A stretch of DNA of 10,272 nt, from positions 1 through 10,272 of the forward strand of contig NZ_CALHTQ010000188.1 of the NCBI RefSeq assembly GCF_938039775.1, given 5' to 3'. Positions 1 through 5,679 of this stretch are shown in pieces. A model generated the notes under the pieces. The model worked only from the letters and a program-made list of their open reading frames with translations, had not been told where the DNA came from and did no database searches. The translations under genes were made by a program, and so were the position numbers. The stretch comes from an uncultured Mogibacterium sp. Its GTDB lineage: Bacteria > Bacillota_A > Clostridia > Peptostreptococcales > Anaerovoracaceae. Position 1 is the first letter of the stretch, and the number at the start of each line of letters is the position of its first letter.

Positions 1-47
1 CTTCTTTACGCAAGTAAATGACTGAGTGTTGAGAAACTACATAGTTT

Positions 48-86
48 AAAAATGGAATGGGTTCAGTTCAGGCCCATTCCATTTTT
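48..86. terminator. Bidirectional intrinsic terminator
   Basis: A perfect 14-bp inverted repeat (AAAAATGGAATGGG at 48-61, its complement at 73-86) encloses an 11-base loop. Read on the plus strand it ends in five T; read on the minus strand it also ends in a T run. It lies just past the stop of the minus-strand bfd-like gene and would end that transcript. It could also end a plus-strand gene lying to the left of the window. All three plus-strand frames close within bases 1-25, so any upstream gene contributes at most a few codons here. Confidence 0.85.
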
Positions 87-94
87 GCAATATG

Positions 95-286
95 TTATTT
101 ATTATATTCAATCTCACTAAGTGTCTCTTTGATAACCTTTTCAACTAGAGGTCTACAATTTCCACAGCTAGTTCCTGCGCCAGTAACTTCTTGAATTTCT
201 GTATATGCATGAGCACCGTTTTTTACAGCTTCTTTAATGTCTGACCTATATACTCGAATACATCCACAGATTAATCTATTTCTCAT
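95..286 (-). CDS. bfd: Bfd-like (2Fe-2S)-binding protein
   Basis: This is a 63-residue protein of the BFD-like [2Fe-2S] family (Fer2_BFD). Four cysteines in the family spacing, C7-x-C9 and C41-x2-C44 with 31 residues between the pairs, would ligate one cluster. The length matches stand-alone bacterioferritin-associated ferredoxin (about 64 residues), which in characterised bacteria reduces ferritin-stored iron so that it can be released. The same fold also occurs as a domain of nitrite reductases and some dehydrogenases, but here it stands alone. The start is supported by AAGGAG at 292-297, five bases upstream. It is transcribed away from the neighbouring dehydrogenase gene and is probably monocistronic, ending at the terminator at 48-86. 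No ferritin gene is visible, so its partner is unknown. No convincing Fur box was seen upstream. Confidence 0.88.
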   Translation of the reverse strand: MRNRLICGCIRVYRSDIKEAVKNGAHAYTEIQEVTGAGTSCGNCRPLVEKVIKETLSEIEYNK

Positions 287-334
287 ACTTTCTCCTTCAT
301 ACCCATATAATTAATTTTCAGTTAATTGTCTGGG

Positions 335-363
335 ATTCTATCACAGAAATCAATTGTGCTCAA
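335..363 (-). promoter_or_regulatory. Promoter of the bfd-like gene
   Basis: On the minus strand, -35 TTGAGC (358-363) and -10 TAGAAT (335-340) are 17 bases apart, and the -10 carries a TGn extension (343-341). Predicted transcription start is near 328, giving a leader of about 40 bases that holds the SD site. Identified by eye. Confidence 0.55.
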
Positions 364-454
364 GTGATTTTGTTGAAGCTGCATTATTTGTAGAGCAGAT
401 ACAATTATAATTACAATGAATAAAGATATTTCAAGATGTGAACTAACACAAGTG

Positions 455-463
455 TGCTATAAT
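455..463 (+). promoter_or_regulatory. Extended -10 promoter of the dehydrogenase-lipoprotein operon
   Basis: TGCTATAAT is a perfect extended -10. No good -35 lies at 16-18 bases, which is usual for extended -10 promoters. The predicted start near 470 gives a leader of about 30 bases carrying AAGGGGG at 488-494. The rest of 287-454 is AT-rich spacer between the divergent promoters. Confidence 0.6.
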
Positions 464-500
464 GAAAATTAAATTAAACTAATTAACAAGGGGGCTGAAA

Positions 501-1451
501 ATGAAGATTATTCTTATGGAGCCACTAGGTATCTCTGAGGACACCTTGAAGAGACTGTCTGATACTCTAATAGAGCGAGGACATACATTTAAATCATACG
601 ATACTGTAACAACTGATACAGATGAACTGATTGAGAGAGCAGAAGATGCAGAAGTTCTTATCATTGCAAATCATCCGCTGCCTGGTGAGGTGATTAGGGC
701 AGATAAGAACTTAAAACTAGTTTCAGTTGCATTTGTTGGAATAGATCATGTTGATGTTGAGGCTTGCAAGGAGAATGGCGTTTTAATCTCAAACACTGGT
801 GGTTACTGCGATGATGCTGTTGCTGAGCTTGCAATAGGGTTAACTTTAGACTGTCTGAGAAACATTACACTATCCAATGCCGCTGTTCAGCAGGGTGAAG
901 GCAAGGGAAACCTTGCCGGTCATGAGCTATCTGGAAAGACTGTCGGAATTGTTGGAACAGGTGCGATAGGAATTAGGACAGCGGCTATTTTCAAGGCTTT
1001 TGGTTGCAAGCTTATAGGCTTTAACAGAAGCGAGAAGACTGCGGCTAAGGCTCTTGGACTCGAATATATGTCGCTGATAGATGTCATGGCAAATGCTGAT
1101 ATCATATCAGTTCATACTCCGCTTACACCAGAGACTAAAGGGTTAATCGGCGAGAAGGAAATTGCTGCTATGAAGTATGGGGCAATAATCGTTAACACAG
1201 CTAGAGGTCCGGTCATTGAAACAGAGGCTCTCTCAAAGGCTCTTAGAGAAGGCCACATAAAGGCTGGAATAGATGTGTTTGAAAAGGATCCGCCACTGCC
1301 AGAAAATCATCCGCTAATCGGAGCTCCAAACCTTGTCTGCACTCCTCACGTGGGGTTTGATACGAGAGAATCTATCGATAGGCGTGCTGATATGGTGTTC
1401 GAAAACGTAACTTCGTGGATGAGCGGTAATCAGATAAGAAAAATGCTGTAA
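501..1451 (+). CDS. D-2-hydroxyacid dehydrogenase (NAD(P)-dependent)
   Basis: A 316-residue member of the D-isomer-specific 2-hydroxyacid dehydrogenase family, which includes phosphoglycerate dehydrogenase, glyoxylate/hydroxypyruvate reductase and D-lactate dehydrogenase. It would interconvert a 2-oxoacid and a D-2-hydroxyacid in the cytoplasm. The Rossmann motif G152-T-G-A-I-G157 lies in the central cofactor domain (about 105-285). The substrate domain is formed by residues 1-100 and the C-terminal tail. Catalytic R235 (NTARG) and H283 (TPH) are present. The family glutamate appears as D263 in the EKDP segment. The second Rossmann strand ends F-N175-R176-S rather than in an acidic residue, which hints at NADPH use. 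The SD AAGGGGG lies six bases upstream. It lacks the C-terminal ACT domain of many biosynthetic SerA enzymes. A glyoxylate or hydroxypyruvate reductase role would suit ureide catabolism, but the exact substrate cannot be read from sequence. Confidence 0.85.
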   Translation: MKIILMEPLGISEDTLKRLSDTLIERGHTFKSYDTVTTDTDELIERAEDAEVLIIANHPLPGEVIRADKNLKLVSVAFVGIDHVDVEACKENGVLISNTGGYCDDAVAELAIGLTLDCLRNITLSNAAVQQGEGKGNLAGHELSGKTVGIVGTGAIGIRTAAIFKAFGCKLIGFNRSEKTAAKALGLEYMSLIDVMANADIISVHTPLTPETKGLIGEKEIAAMKYGAIIVNTARGPVIETEALSKALREGHIKAGIDVFEKDPPLPENHPLIGAPNLVCTPHVGFDTRESIDRRADMVFENVTSWMSGNQIRKML

Positions 1452-1505
1452 TTCAGCACAAAATATAAAATATAACAGGAACCTTGTGTTCCGTGGGAGG
1501 GATGT

Positions 1506-2297
1506 ATGTCTGTATCAACAAGACATTCAATAAAAGTGATTATAATATCGCTATTAACTATGCTGATAGGACTTGCATTGGCAGGTTGCTCATCTTCCTT
1601 TAGTGAGTCACAGATTAATGAACTATATGCTAAACCAGGAGATTTTAAAGGCAAAAGTATCAAGGATTTAAACTTGCAAGTTATTGCTGTTGATAAGGTA
1701 AAAGGAGCGGTTCATCTTCAGGGGGTTCAGGACTTTAGAAAGTACGAGCACCCAACAGTTGTGATCCTGGATAAGAATGACATCAGCTATGAAGAAGGCG
1801 AGTATATAAAGGTTAAAGGAAAGATCCTAGGTGGAGTAACAGTAGTTGACGAAGATGGCGTAGAGATGACCGCTGTTAAGATTAAGGCCAAGAAGATAGA
1901 GAAAATAAAATCAACGGAAGCAATCCCCGCAGAGAATTCAATCGAAGCTGGTTATGATGTAAAAGAAAATGGCATAACAGGGACGATTGAGAAAATCGAC
2001 TTTACTAGCGATGAGATTAGAGTGTATTTAAATGTCAAGAATAACTCTAAGCAGAAAGTTGAAATCTTCCCAGATCAGAGCTTCATAGAACAGAATGGAA
2101 ATAAATACGAAGTGGATGTGAATAACTACCTTTATGAAGACGTTCAGATGGGCAATGTAATAAAGAGTGGAGAAAGCGCCTCTGGGGTAATAGTCTTTAA
2201 GAGAATCGACCCTAACTTACCATTTAACTTCACTTTGGAAGGAATTAAGGGTAACAAAAGCGAGTTCTCGCTCGAGTTCAACTTAAAAAATGAATAG
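1506..2297 (+). CDS. Lipoprotein with OB-fold-like and DUF4352-like domains
   Basis: A 263-residue exported lipoprotein of unknown function. The N-terminus has basic residues (R6, K10), a hydrophobic stretch at about 11-26 and the lipobox L-A-G-C with C28 as the predicted lipidated cysteine, so it should be anchored outside the membrane. Residues about 45-132 are alternating beta-type segments resembling the small OB-fold (tRNA_anti-like) domains of Bacillota lipoproteins. Residues about 150-263 resemble the immunoglobulin-like DUF4352 fold, with the typical N-N-S-K-x-K-V-E strand and a late G-E-x-x-S-G-V-I-V-F strand. Domain assignments are by pattern only. GGGAGG at 1495-1500 sets the start; an ATG at 1502 is in another frame. 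It lies 54 bases after the dehydrogenase with no terminator between, so the two are probably co-transcribed. Nothing ties it to that enzyme functionally. Confidence 0.8.
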   Translation: MSVSTRHSIKVIIISLLTMLIGLALAGCSSSFSESQINELYAKPGDFKGKSIKDLNLQVIAVDKVKGAVHLQGVQDFRKYEHPTVVILDKNDISYEEGEYIKVKGKILGGVTVVDEDGVEMTAVKIKAKKIEKIKSTEAIPAENSIEAGYDVKENGITGTIEKIDFTSDEIRVYLNVKNNSKQKVEIFPDQSFIEQNGNKYEVDVNNYLYEDVQMGNVIKSGESASGVIVFKRIDPNLPFNFTLEGIKGNKSEFSLEFNLKNE

Positions 2298-2298
2298 T

Positions 2299-2337
2299 AA
2301 AAAACCGCGTTCAGAAAAAATTTGAATGCGGTTTTTT
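2299..2337. terminator. Bidirectional terminator between convergent genes
   Basis: A 15-bp stem (2299-2313 with 2323-2337, one G-U pair) closes a 9-base loop. A six-A run precedes it and a six-T run ends it, so it works in both directions. It terminates the lipoprotein transcript and probably also the convergent nitroreductase transcript. Confidence 0.9.
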
Positions 2338-2378
2338 AATGTTTGGTGATTGTAATTTTGTAAGAAAGTTTATATATA

Positions 2379-2906
2379 CTACCACTTCTCAACGTGAACC
2401 TTCTCCGAAGGGAATTCAGGAAGTTTCTGTGGTTCAGGCTGCTCATCAATATGTCCCATTACAAGCAGAGCTTCAATCTTCATGTTATCAGGGGCACCTA
2501 GTCTAGAGTTAACGAAATCTTCTGCACTAATACCGTCTTCGTTTGACGGACGGAGTCGAATCTGAAGCCATACTGCACCTAGTCCAAGTTCAGATGCTGC
2601 TAACAACATGTGAGTCATTGCGATTGAACTATCCTCTGTATATGTATCGGTCTTTTCTGAGTCGGAGTAAACTGCTATCGCTACATTTGCACTTTCAAAC
2701 ATCTTAGCGCCACCCTTGCGGCAATTTACTAACTCTTTGAGCGTATCTTGATTTCGTATCACTACAAATTCCCAAGGCCTTTGCCCCTTGCCATTTGGAG
2801 CGAGTAGCGCCGCGGAAATAACACCATTAATTTCTTTCTCTGTTACGGGGTTCGAGTTGTACTTACGTACACTACGTCGATTCTGCATAATTGTCAATAA
2901 GCTCAT
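2379..2906 (-). CDS. Nitroreductase family protein (FMN-dependent)
   Basis: A 175-residue protein from the chosen start, typical of the short nitroreductase-family flavoproteins that bind FMN and use NAD(P)H to reduce nitro compounds, quinones or similar acceptors. The FMN-phosphate segment R-R-S-V-R-K-Y (residues 10-16) and the A-P-N-G-K-G-Q-R-P-W segment (about 36-45) are present, as is the late G-L-G-A-V-W-L motif (about 108-114). The conserved -hydrophobic-x-G-H-I/D- strand lies near the C-terminus. A longer reading from 2924 adds six residues but has no SD. The ATG at 2906 has AAAGGAAG (2914-2921) seven bases upstream and is preferred. The gene sits 114 bases downstream of the DUF2877 gene on the same strand but has its own promoter. 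Substrate is unknown; these proteins are often annotated as detoxification enzymes without proof. Confidence 0.88.
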   Translation of the reverse strand: MSLLTIMQNRRSVRKYNSNPVTEKEINGVISAALLAPNGKGQRPWEFVVIRNQDTLKELVNCRKGGAKMFESANVAIAVYSDSEKTDTYTEDSSIAMTHMLLAASELGLGAVWLQIRLRPSNEDGISAEDFVNSRLGAPDNMKIEALLVMGHIDEQPEPQKLPEFPSEKVHVEKW

Positions 2907-2913
2907 GTCATTA

Positions 2914-2921
2914 CTTCCTTT
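2914..2921 (-). promoter_or_regulatory. SD that decides the nitroreductase start
   Basis: The minus-strand sequence AAAGGAAG lies seven bases before the ATG at 2906. It lies inside the coding region if the upstream ATG at 2924 is used. The upstream ATG has only AT-rich sequence before it. Confidence 0.75.
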
Positions 2922-2937
2922 CATATTTGATAGTTAT

Positions 2938-2946
2938 ATTGTATCA
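2938..2946 (-). promoter_or_regulatory. Extended -10 promoter of the nitroreductase gene
   Basis: TGATACAAT on the minus strand is an extended -10 with one mismatch to TATAAT. There is no good -35. The predicted start near 2931 lies upstream of the SD at 2914-2921 and also of the rejected ATG at 2924. Confidence 0.5.
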
Positions 2947-3020
2947 CGAAAATTAAAAAGTGGTTGAAAAATAATTGACAAATTACATAAAATATCTGTA
3001 TTTCAATCACAACAACTATT

Positions 3021-3965
3021 TTAAATTTTAGAAAGGTGATTCATGCTCCACCATATGCCGGTTAACGTATCTATGCCTGAACTGTGACCGATATCGAGGA
3101 AGGCATTTAGCAGAACATCAGACATCTCTTCACTTATATGTTCTGCTGAAGTGAGTTCAGTAGAACATATGGAATTGTATAGCTCCATGATTGGCTTACT
3201 AAAATGATTGGTCAGTGCACAGTCGATAAATGTGCGACTAATTTCGGTAGTATTATTGCGCTTACTGTTAATTTTGCTTTTTAGGCATTTTACTAATTCG
3301 TCATTGAAGCAATATGGAAGTGCGGAGAATGTAGAAAGAATTCCCGTAAGAAAATCGTCACCGCCAGGGGTGAGACCAATGCCAACTCCCATCAAGCCAG
3401 ATAGAGAATCACACATGTCCTCCAATACTGTTCGTTCTCTAGTTTCATTTCTGTCTGTAGTGGCTGCAAGAACACTACATTTGGTTTCAGCAGCATCTAG
3501 CTTACCTTTTGCATATGAAAGGGCAATATCATCAGGCACCTTATCTGAGGTTATGAGGGTTGAGAAGCCAGCTGTTTTGGACCTAAGAATGAGATTTAAA
3601 ACGGTCTCCTGCAAGAAGTTTGGAGCGTAGTGACCGTCAAGGTAATCATCGTACACTTCAAGTATTGAATCAAAGGAAATCGTAGATTTCCCTACTAGCA
3701 AATTTGAATCCTCGATATACACAGGATCAAAGGGATCCACCTTAAAAGTCCGTAGTCCTCGTTCATCAAGTGGAAGGATTATACTAATAGGTGAGACCTG
3801 AGAGTCTGCAAGTTGTAGAGCGACTAGCTGATCATCGAGCATGAGATTAATCGTTCTATCATATACAGAGTGAACATACAATCTAATGTTTTCAGCATTT
3901 GGGGCGTTTTTTAGATTATTGAAAGTTTTTATTATGTATATAGATGTTTGCAATATGTTTATCAT
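3021..3965 (-). CDS. allH: DUF2877 protein, AllH-like oxamate carbamoyltransferase subunit
   Basis: A 314-residue DUF2877 protein of the YlbF/AllH family. In E. coli AllH, together with AllF (FdrA) and AllG (YlbE), is assigned to oxamate carbamoyltransferase, which converts oxalurate to oxamate and carbamoyl phosphate at the end of anaerobic allantoin breakdown. Two family signatures are visible: G-I-G-L-T-P-G-G-D-D-F-L-T-G at residues 195-208 and G-H-S-S-G-I-D-T-L-T-G at 293-303. The first 190 residues are more variable and mainly beta-rich. The start is supported by GAGGAT at 3971-3976. The gene diverges from the allantoinase cassettes and shares their control region, which supports a ureide role. 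AllF, AllG and carbamate kinase are not in the window, so whether it forms the same complex is inferred. No clear terminator follows, so read-through into the nitroreductase gene is possible. Confidence 0.8.
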   Translation of the reverse strand: MINILQTSIYIIKTFNNLKNAPNAENIRLYVHSVYDRTINLMLDDQLVALQLADSQVSPISIILPLDERGLRTFKVDPFDPVYIEDSNLLVGKSTISFDSILEVYDDYLDGHYAPNFLQETVLNLILRSKTAGFSTLITSDKVPDDIALSYAKGKLDAAETKCSVLAATTDRNETRERTVLEDMCDSLSGLMGVGIGLTPGGDDFLTGILSTFSALPYCFNDELVKCLKSKINSKRNNTTEISRTFIDCALTNHFSKPIMELYNSICSTELTSAEHISEEMSDVLLNAFLDIGHSSGIDTLTGIWWSMNHLSKI

Positions 3966-3996
3966 AATTTATCCTCGCTGTGGCTATATTATCATT

Positions 3997-4005
3997 ATTA
4001 TAACA
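3997..4005 (-). promoter_or_regulatory. allH: Extended -10 promoter of the allH-like gene
   Basis: On the minus strand TGTTATAAT is a perfect extended -10. The -35 position at 17 bases (4020-4025, TAAAAA) is poor. Predicted start is near 3990, leaving a 25-base leader with the SD at 3971-3976. The palindromes at 4026-4039 lie just upstream, where an activator or repressor could act. Confidence 0.6.
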
Positions 4006-4025
4006 AAAATCACATTTCGTTTTTA

Positions 4026-4039
4026 TACAATTGTACAAT
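4026..4039. promoter_or_regulatory. Overlapping palindromes, candidate operator
   Basis: TACAATTGTA (4026-4035) and ATTGTACAAT (4030-4039) are both perfect 10-bp palindromes and overlap by six bases. They lie upstream of the allH-like -10. Short AT-rich palindromes can arise by chance in such sequence, so binding is only a suggestion. Confidence 0.3.
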
Positions 4040-4106
4040 AATGAAAAACAATAAAAATTTTTAATTAAAAAAATGCAATCAATCCGTTTTTAAATAAATT
4101 ACAATA

Positions 4107-4135
4107 TTGAAGATTTCAAGCTACTAATGTAGTAT
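4107..4135 (+). promoter_or_regulatory. Possible promoter P1 for the allB1 operon
   Basis: TTGAAG (4107-4112) and TAGTAT (4130-4135) are 17 bases apart, each matching four of six consensus positions. Transcription would start near 4142, directly before the TTGANC cluster. Weak and by eye. Confidence 0.3.
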
Positions 4136-4150
4136 ATATCCATAGAAACA

Positions 4151-4178
4151 TTGAAATTGGTTGACCGCTTTTTTTAAT
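4151..4178 (+). promoter_or_regulatory. Possible promoter P2 for the allB1 operon
   Basis: TTGAAA (4151-4156) and TTTAAT (4173-4178) each match five of six consensus positions, with a 16-base spacer. A TTGACC half-site sits inside the spacer. Transcription would start near 4185, giving a leader of about 85 bases. P1 and P2 cannot be ranked with certainty from sequence. Confidence 0.35.
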
Positions 4179-4224
4179 GACGATCAACTCGGTCAATTGG
4201 GTTCAATGAATTTCGACTTTGACG
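4161..4224. repeat. Cluster of TTGANC half-sites, candidate operator
   Basis: Five sites in 64 bases match TTGANC or TTGACG: TTGACC (4161-4166, plus strand); GATCAA (4182-4187), GGTCAA (4191-4196) and GTTCAA (4201-4206), which read TTGATC, TTGACC and TTGAAC on the minus strand; and TTGACG (4219-4224, plus). The first site forms an exact inverted repeat with 4191-4196, centres 30 bp apart. The three minus-oriented sites are 9 and 10 bases apart, close to one helical turn. This looks like a multi-site operator for the cassette operon. Confidence 0.4.
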
Positions 4225-4269
4225 TTAACTTCATATTTATGACCCTAAGGGTTATAGGGGGAAGACTAT

Positions 4270-5643
4270 ATGTATGATTTATTAATCAAGAACGGGCAGG
4301 TTTTTACACCTGATCTCGTTCAGGATGCAAACGTTGCTATCAAAGATGGTAAAATTGCGGCAATTCTAGTAAAGGGAGATGAACCTGAATCTGCAAAGGT
4401 TATCGATGCAGAAGGAAAGCAGGTGTTCCCTGGAGCAATCGACACTCATGCACATCTTAACGATCCTGGATATGAGTGGAGAGAGGACTATGAGCATGGA
4501 ACGGCAGCAGCTGTAGTTGGTGGATATACAACAATTATCGATATGCCGCTTCAGAACGAGCCAGCACTCACAACACCTGAGATTTTTGATGCGAAGCTAG
4601 CAAAGGTTCAGCCAAATGCATATTCTGACTTTGCATTCTGGGGCGGTCTAGTACCGGGTAACCTCGACCAGCTGAAGGGACTCGATGAGAGAGGTGTTAT
4701 CGCTTTCAAATCGTTCCTAGGACCAGTATCACCTGATTACTCTCCGCTTACATACGGTCAGGCGTATCAGGCCATGAAGATTATCAAGGAATTTGGCGGT
4801 ATGGCTGGTTTTCACTGCGAAGATTTTGCAATGATTAAAGAAGGTGAAAAGGCACAGATTGAAGCTGGAAACCTAAATTGGAGGGGATTCCTAGATTCAA
4901 GAACTCCTGCAGCAGAGATTGTAGCAACAGAAACTGTTGTGGAGATTGCTAAGGAACTAGAGTGCCGTGCGCATATATGCCATGTGAGCCATCCAGCAGC
5001 AGCTGAGAAGGTATACCAGGCACAGTGTGAAGGATATGAAGTGTCTGCAGAGACATGCGGACACTATCTAGCATTCACAGAAGAAGATGTTCTTGAAAAT
5101 GGTCCGCTATTCAAGTGTGCACCTCCACTCAGAACAAAAGAAGATGTTGAGGCGATGTGGATGTGCGTAGAATCTGGAGTTTTCTCTGGACTTGCTTCAG
5201 ATCATTCACCTTGTACATATGATGAGAAGTTCAACGAAATTCTTGGTAAGAAGATTGAGAACGTATTTGAAGTTTGGGGCGGTATCAGTGGCATCCAGAG
5301 CTGTGTTCAGGCAATCTATTCTGAAGGAGTTGTAAAGCGTGGTGTAGATCCTCGTGTTCTTGCAAATGCATGGGCGAAGCTTCCAGCTGAGACATTCCAC
5401 ATCTATGGCAAGAAGGGTGATATCAAGGTTGGATTCGATGCAGATATCGTAATTATCGACCCAGAGCGAGAATGGGAGATTACAGCTGACTCACTATACT
5501 ATGTGAACAAGATTTCTGCATTCGTAGGAATGAAAGGCAAAGGCCTCCCGGTAGCTACTCTCGTAAGAGGAGAGCTAATGGCAGAGGATGGCAAGCTTGT
5601 TGGACAGAAGGGTACAGGCGAGCTAGTTAAGAGACTATTCTAA
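4270..5643 (+). CDS. allB: Allantoinase-like cyclic amidohydrolase, copy 1
   Basis: A 457-residue cytoplasmic metalloenzyme of the amidohydrolase superfamily, closest by motif to allantoinase, which opens the hydantoin ring of allantoin to give allantoate. All expected binuclear-metal ligands are present: H60 and H62 (H-A-H-L), K147 as the carboxylated bridging lysine (A-F-K-S-F), H182, H238 (C-H-V-S) and D311 (S-D-H-S-P-C). The V-W-G-G-I-S-G-I-Q segment at 335-343 matches the allantoinase A-W-G-G-I-x-G-L-Q. The pattern E-T-C-G-H-Y-L at 261-267 has G264 where the family normally has proline. The length fits allantoinase (about 453). The SD GGGGGAAG lies just upstream. It leads a putative four-gene operon and is followed after 36 bases by its permease. 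A hydantoinase or dihydropyrimidinase role is less likely but not excluded. Confidence 0.82.
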   Translation: MYDLLIKNGQVFTPDLVQDANVAIKDGKIAAILVKGDEPESAKVIDAEGKQVFPGAIDTHAHLNDPGYEWREDYEHGTAAAVVGGYTTIIDMPLQNEPALTTPEIFDAKLAKVQPNAYSDFAFWGGLVPGNLDQLKGLDERGVIAFKSFLGPVSPDYSPLTYGQAYQAMKIIKEFGGMAGFHCEDFAMIKEGEKAQIEAGNLNWRGFLDSRTPAAEIVATETVVEIAKELECRAHICHVSHPAAAEKVYQAQCEGYEVSAETCGHYLAFTEEDVLENGPLFKCAPPLRTKEDVEAMWMCVESGVFSGLASDHSPCTYDEKFNEILGKKIENVFEVWGGISGIQSCVQAIYSEGVVKRGVDPRVLANAWAKLPAETFHIYGKKGDIKVGFDADIVIIDPEREWEITADSLYYVNKISAFVGMKGKGLPVATLVRGELMAEDGKLVGQKGTGELVKRLF

Positions 5644-5679
5644 ACGAAACTATTTAATAGACTAAAGGAGAACATTTAA

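Larger units (their letters stand above)
3966..4269. promoter_or_regulatory. Divergent control region between allH-like and allB1 genes
   Basis: This 304-base AT-rich stretch holds no credible gene of its own. From left to right it holds the allH-like SD and extended -10 promoter, two overlapping 10-bp palindromes (4026-4039), A/T tracts (about 4040-4105), two possible plus-strand promoters (4107-4135 and 4151-4178), a cluster of TTGANC half-sites (4161-4224), a short palindrome ACCCTAAGGGT (4242-4252) and the allB1 SD. No known riboswitch core was recognised. The arrangement suggests one regulator acting on both divergent units. Confidence 0.6.

Noticed and set aside
1478..1492. Small GGAAC/GTTCC hairpin before the lipoprotein SD
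   Set aside because: A five-base stem with no T run is too weak to call a terminator or control element.
2975..2980. Perfect TTGACA on the plus strand
   Set aside because: No suitable -10 lies 16-18 bases downstream and the next gene on that side runs in the opposite direction.
3208..3630. 140-codon plus-strand open frame inside the DUF2877 gene
   Set aside because: It lies antisense to a gene with clear family motifs and its own SD and promoter. Its translation shows no recognisable domain, and its start has no SD.
4185..4269. Possible purine, xanthine or guanidine riboswitch in the leader of hydrolase 1
   Set aside because: Given the pathway a riboswitch was looked for, but no conserved core or three-way junction was recognised. 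ACCCTAAGGGT folds only into a stem with too small a loop. A covariance-model scan would be the decisive test.
4206..4277. 23-codon frame overlapping the start of hydrolase 1
   Set aside because: The ATG at 4206 has only a weak GGG before it and the frame runs past the allB1 start. Unlike the mini-ORF at 7100 it has no convincing SD.
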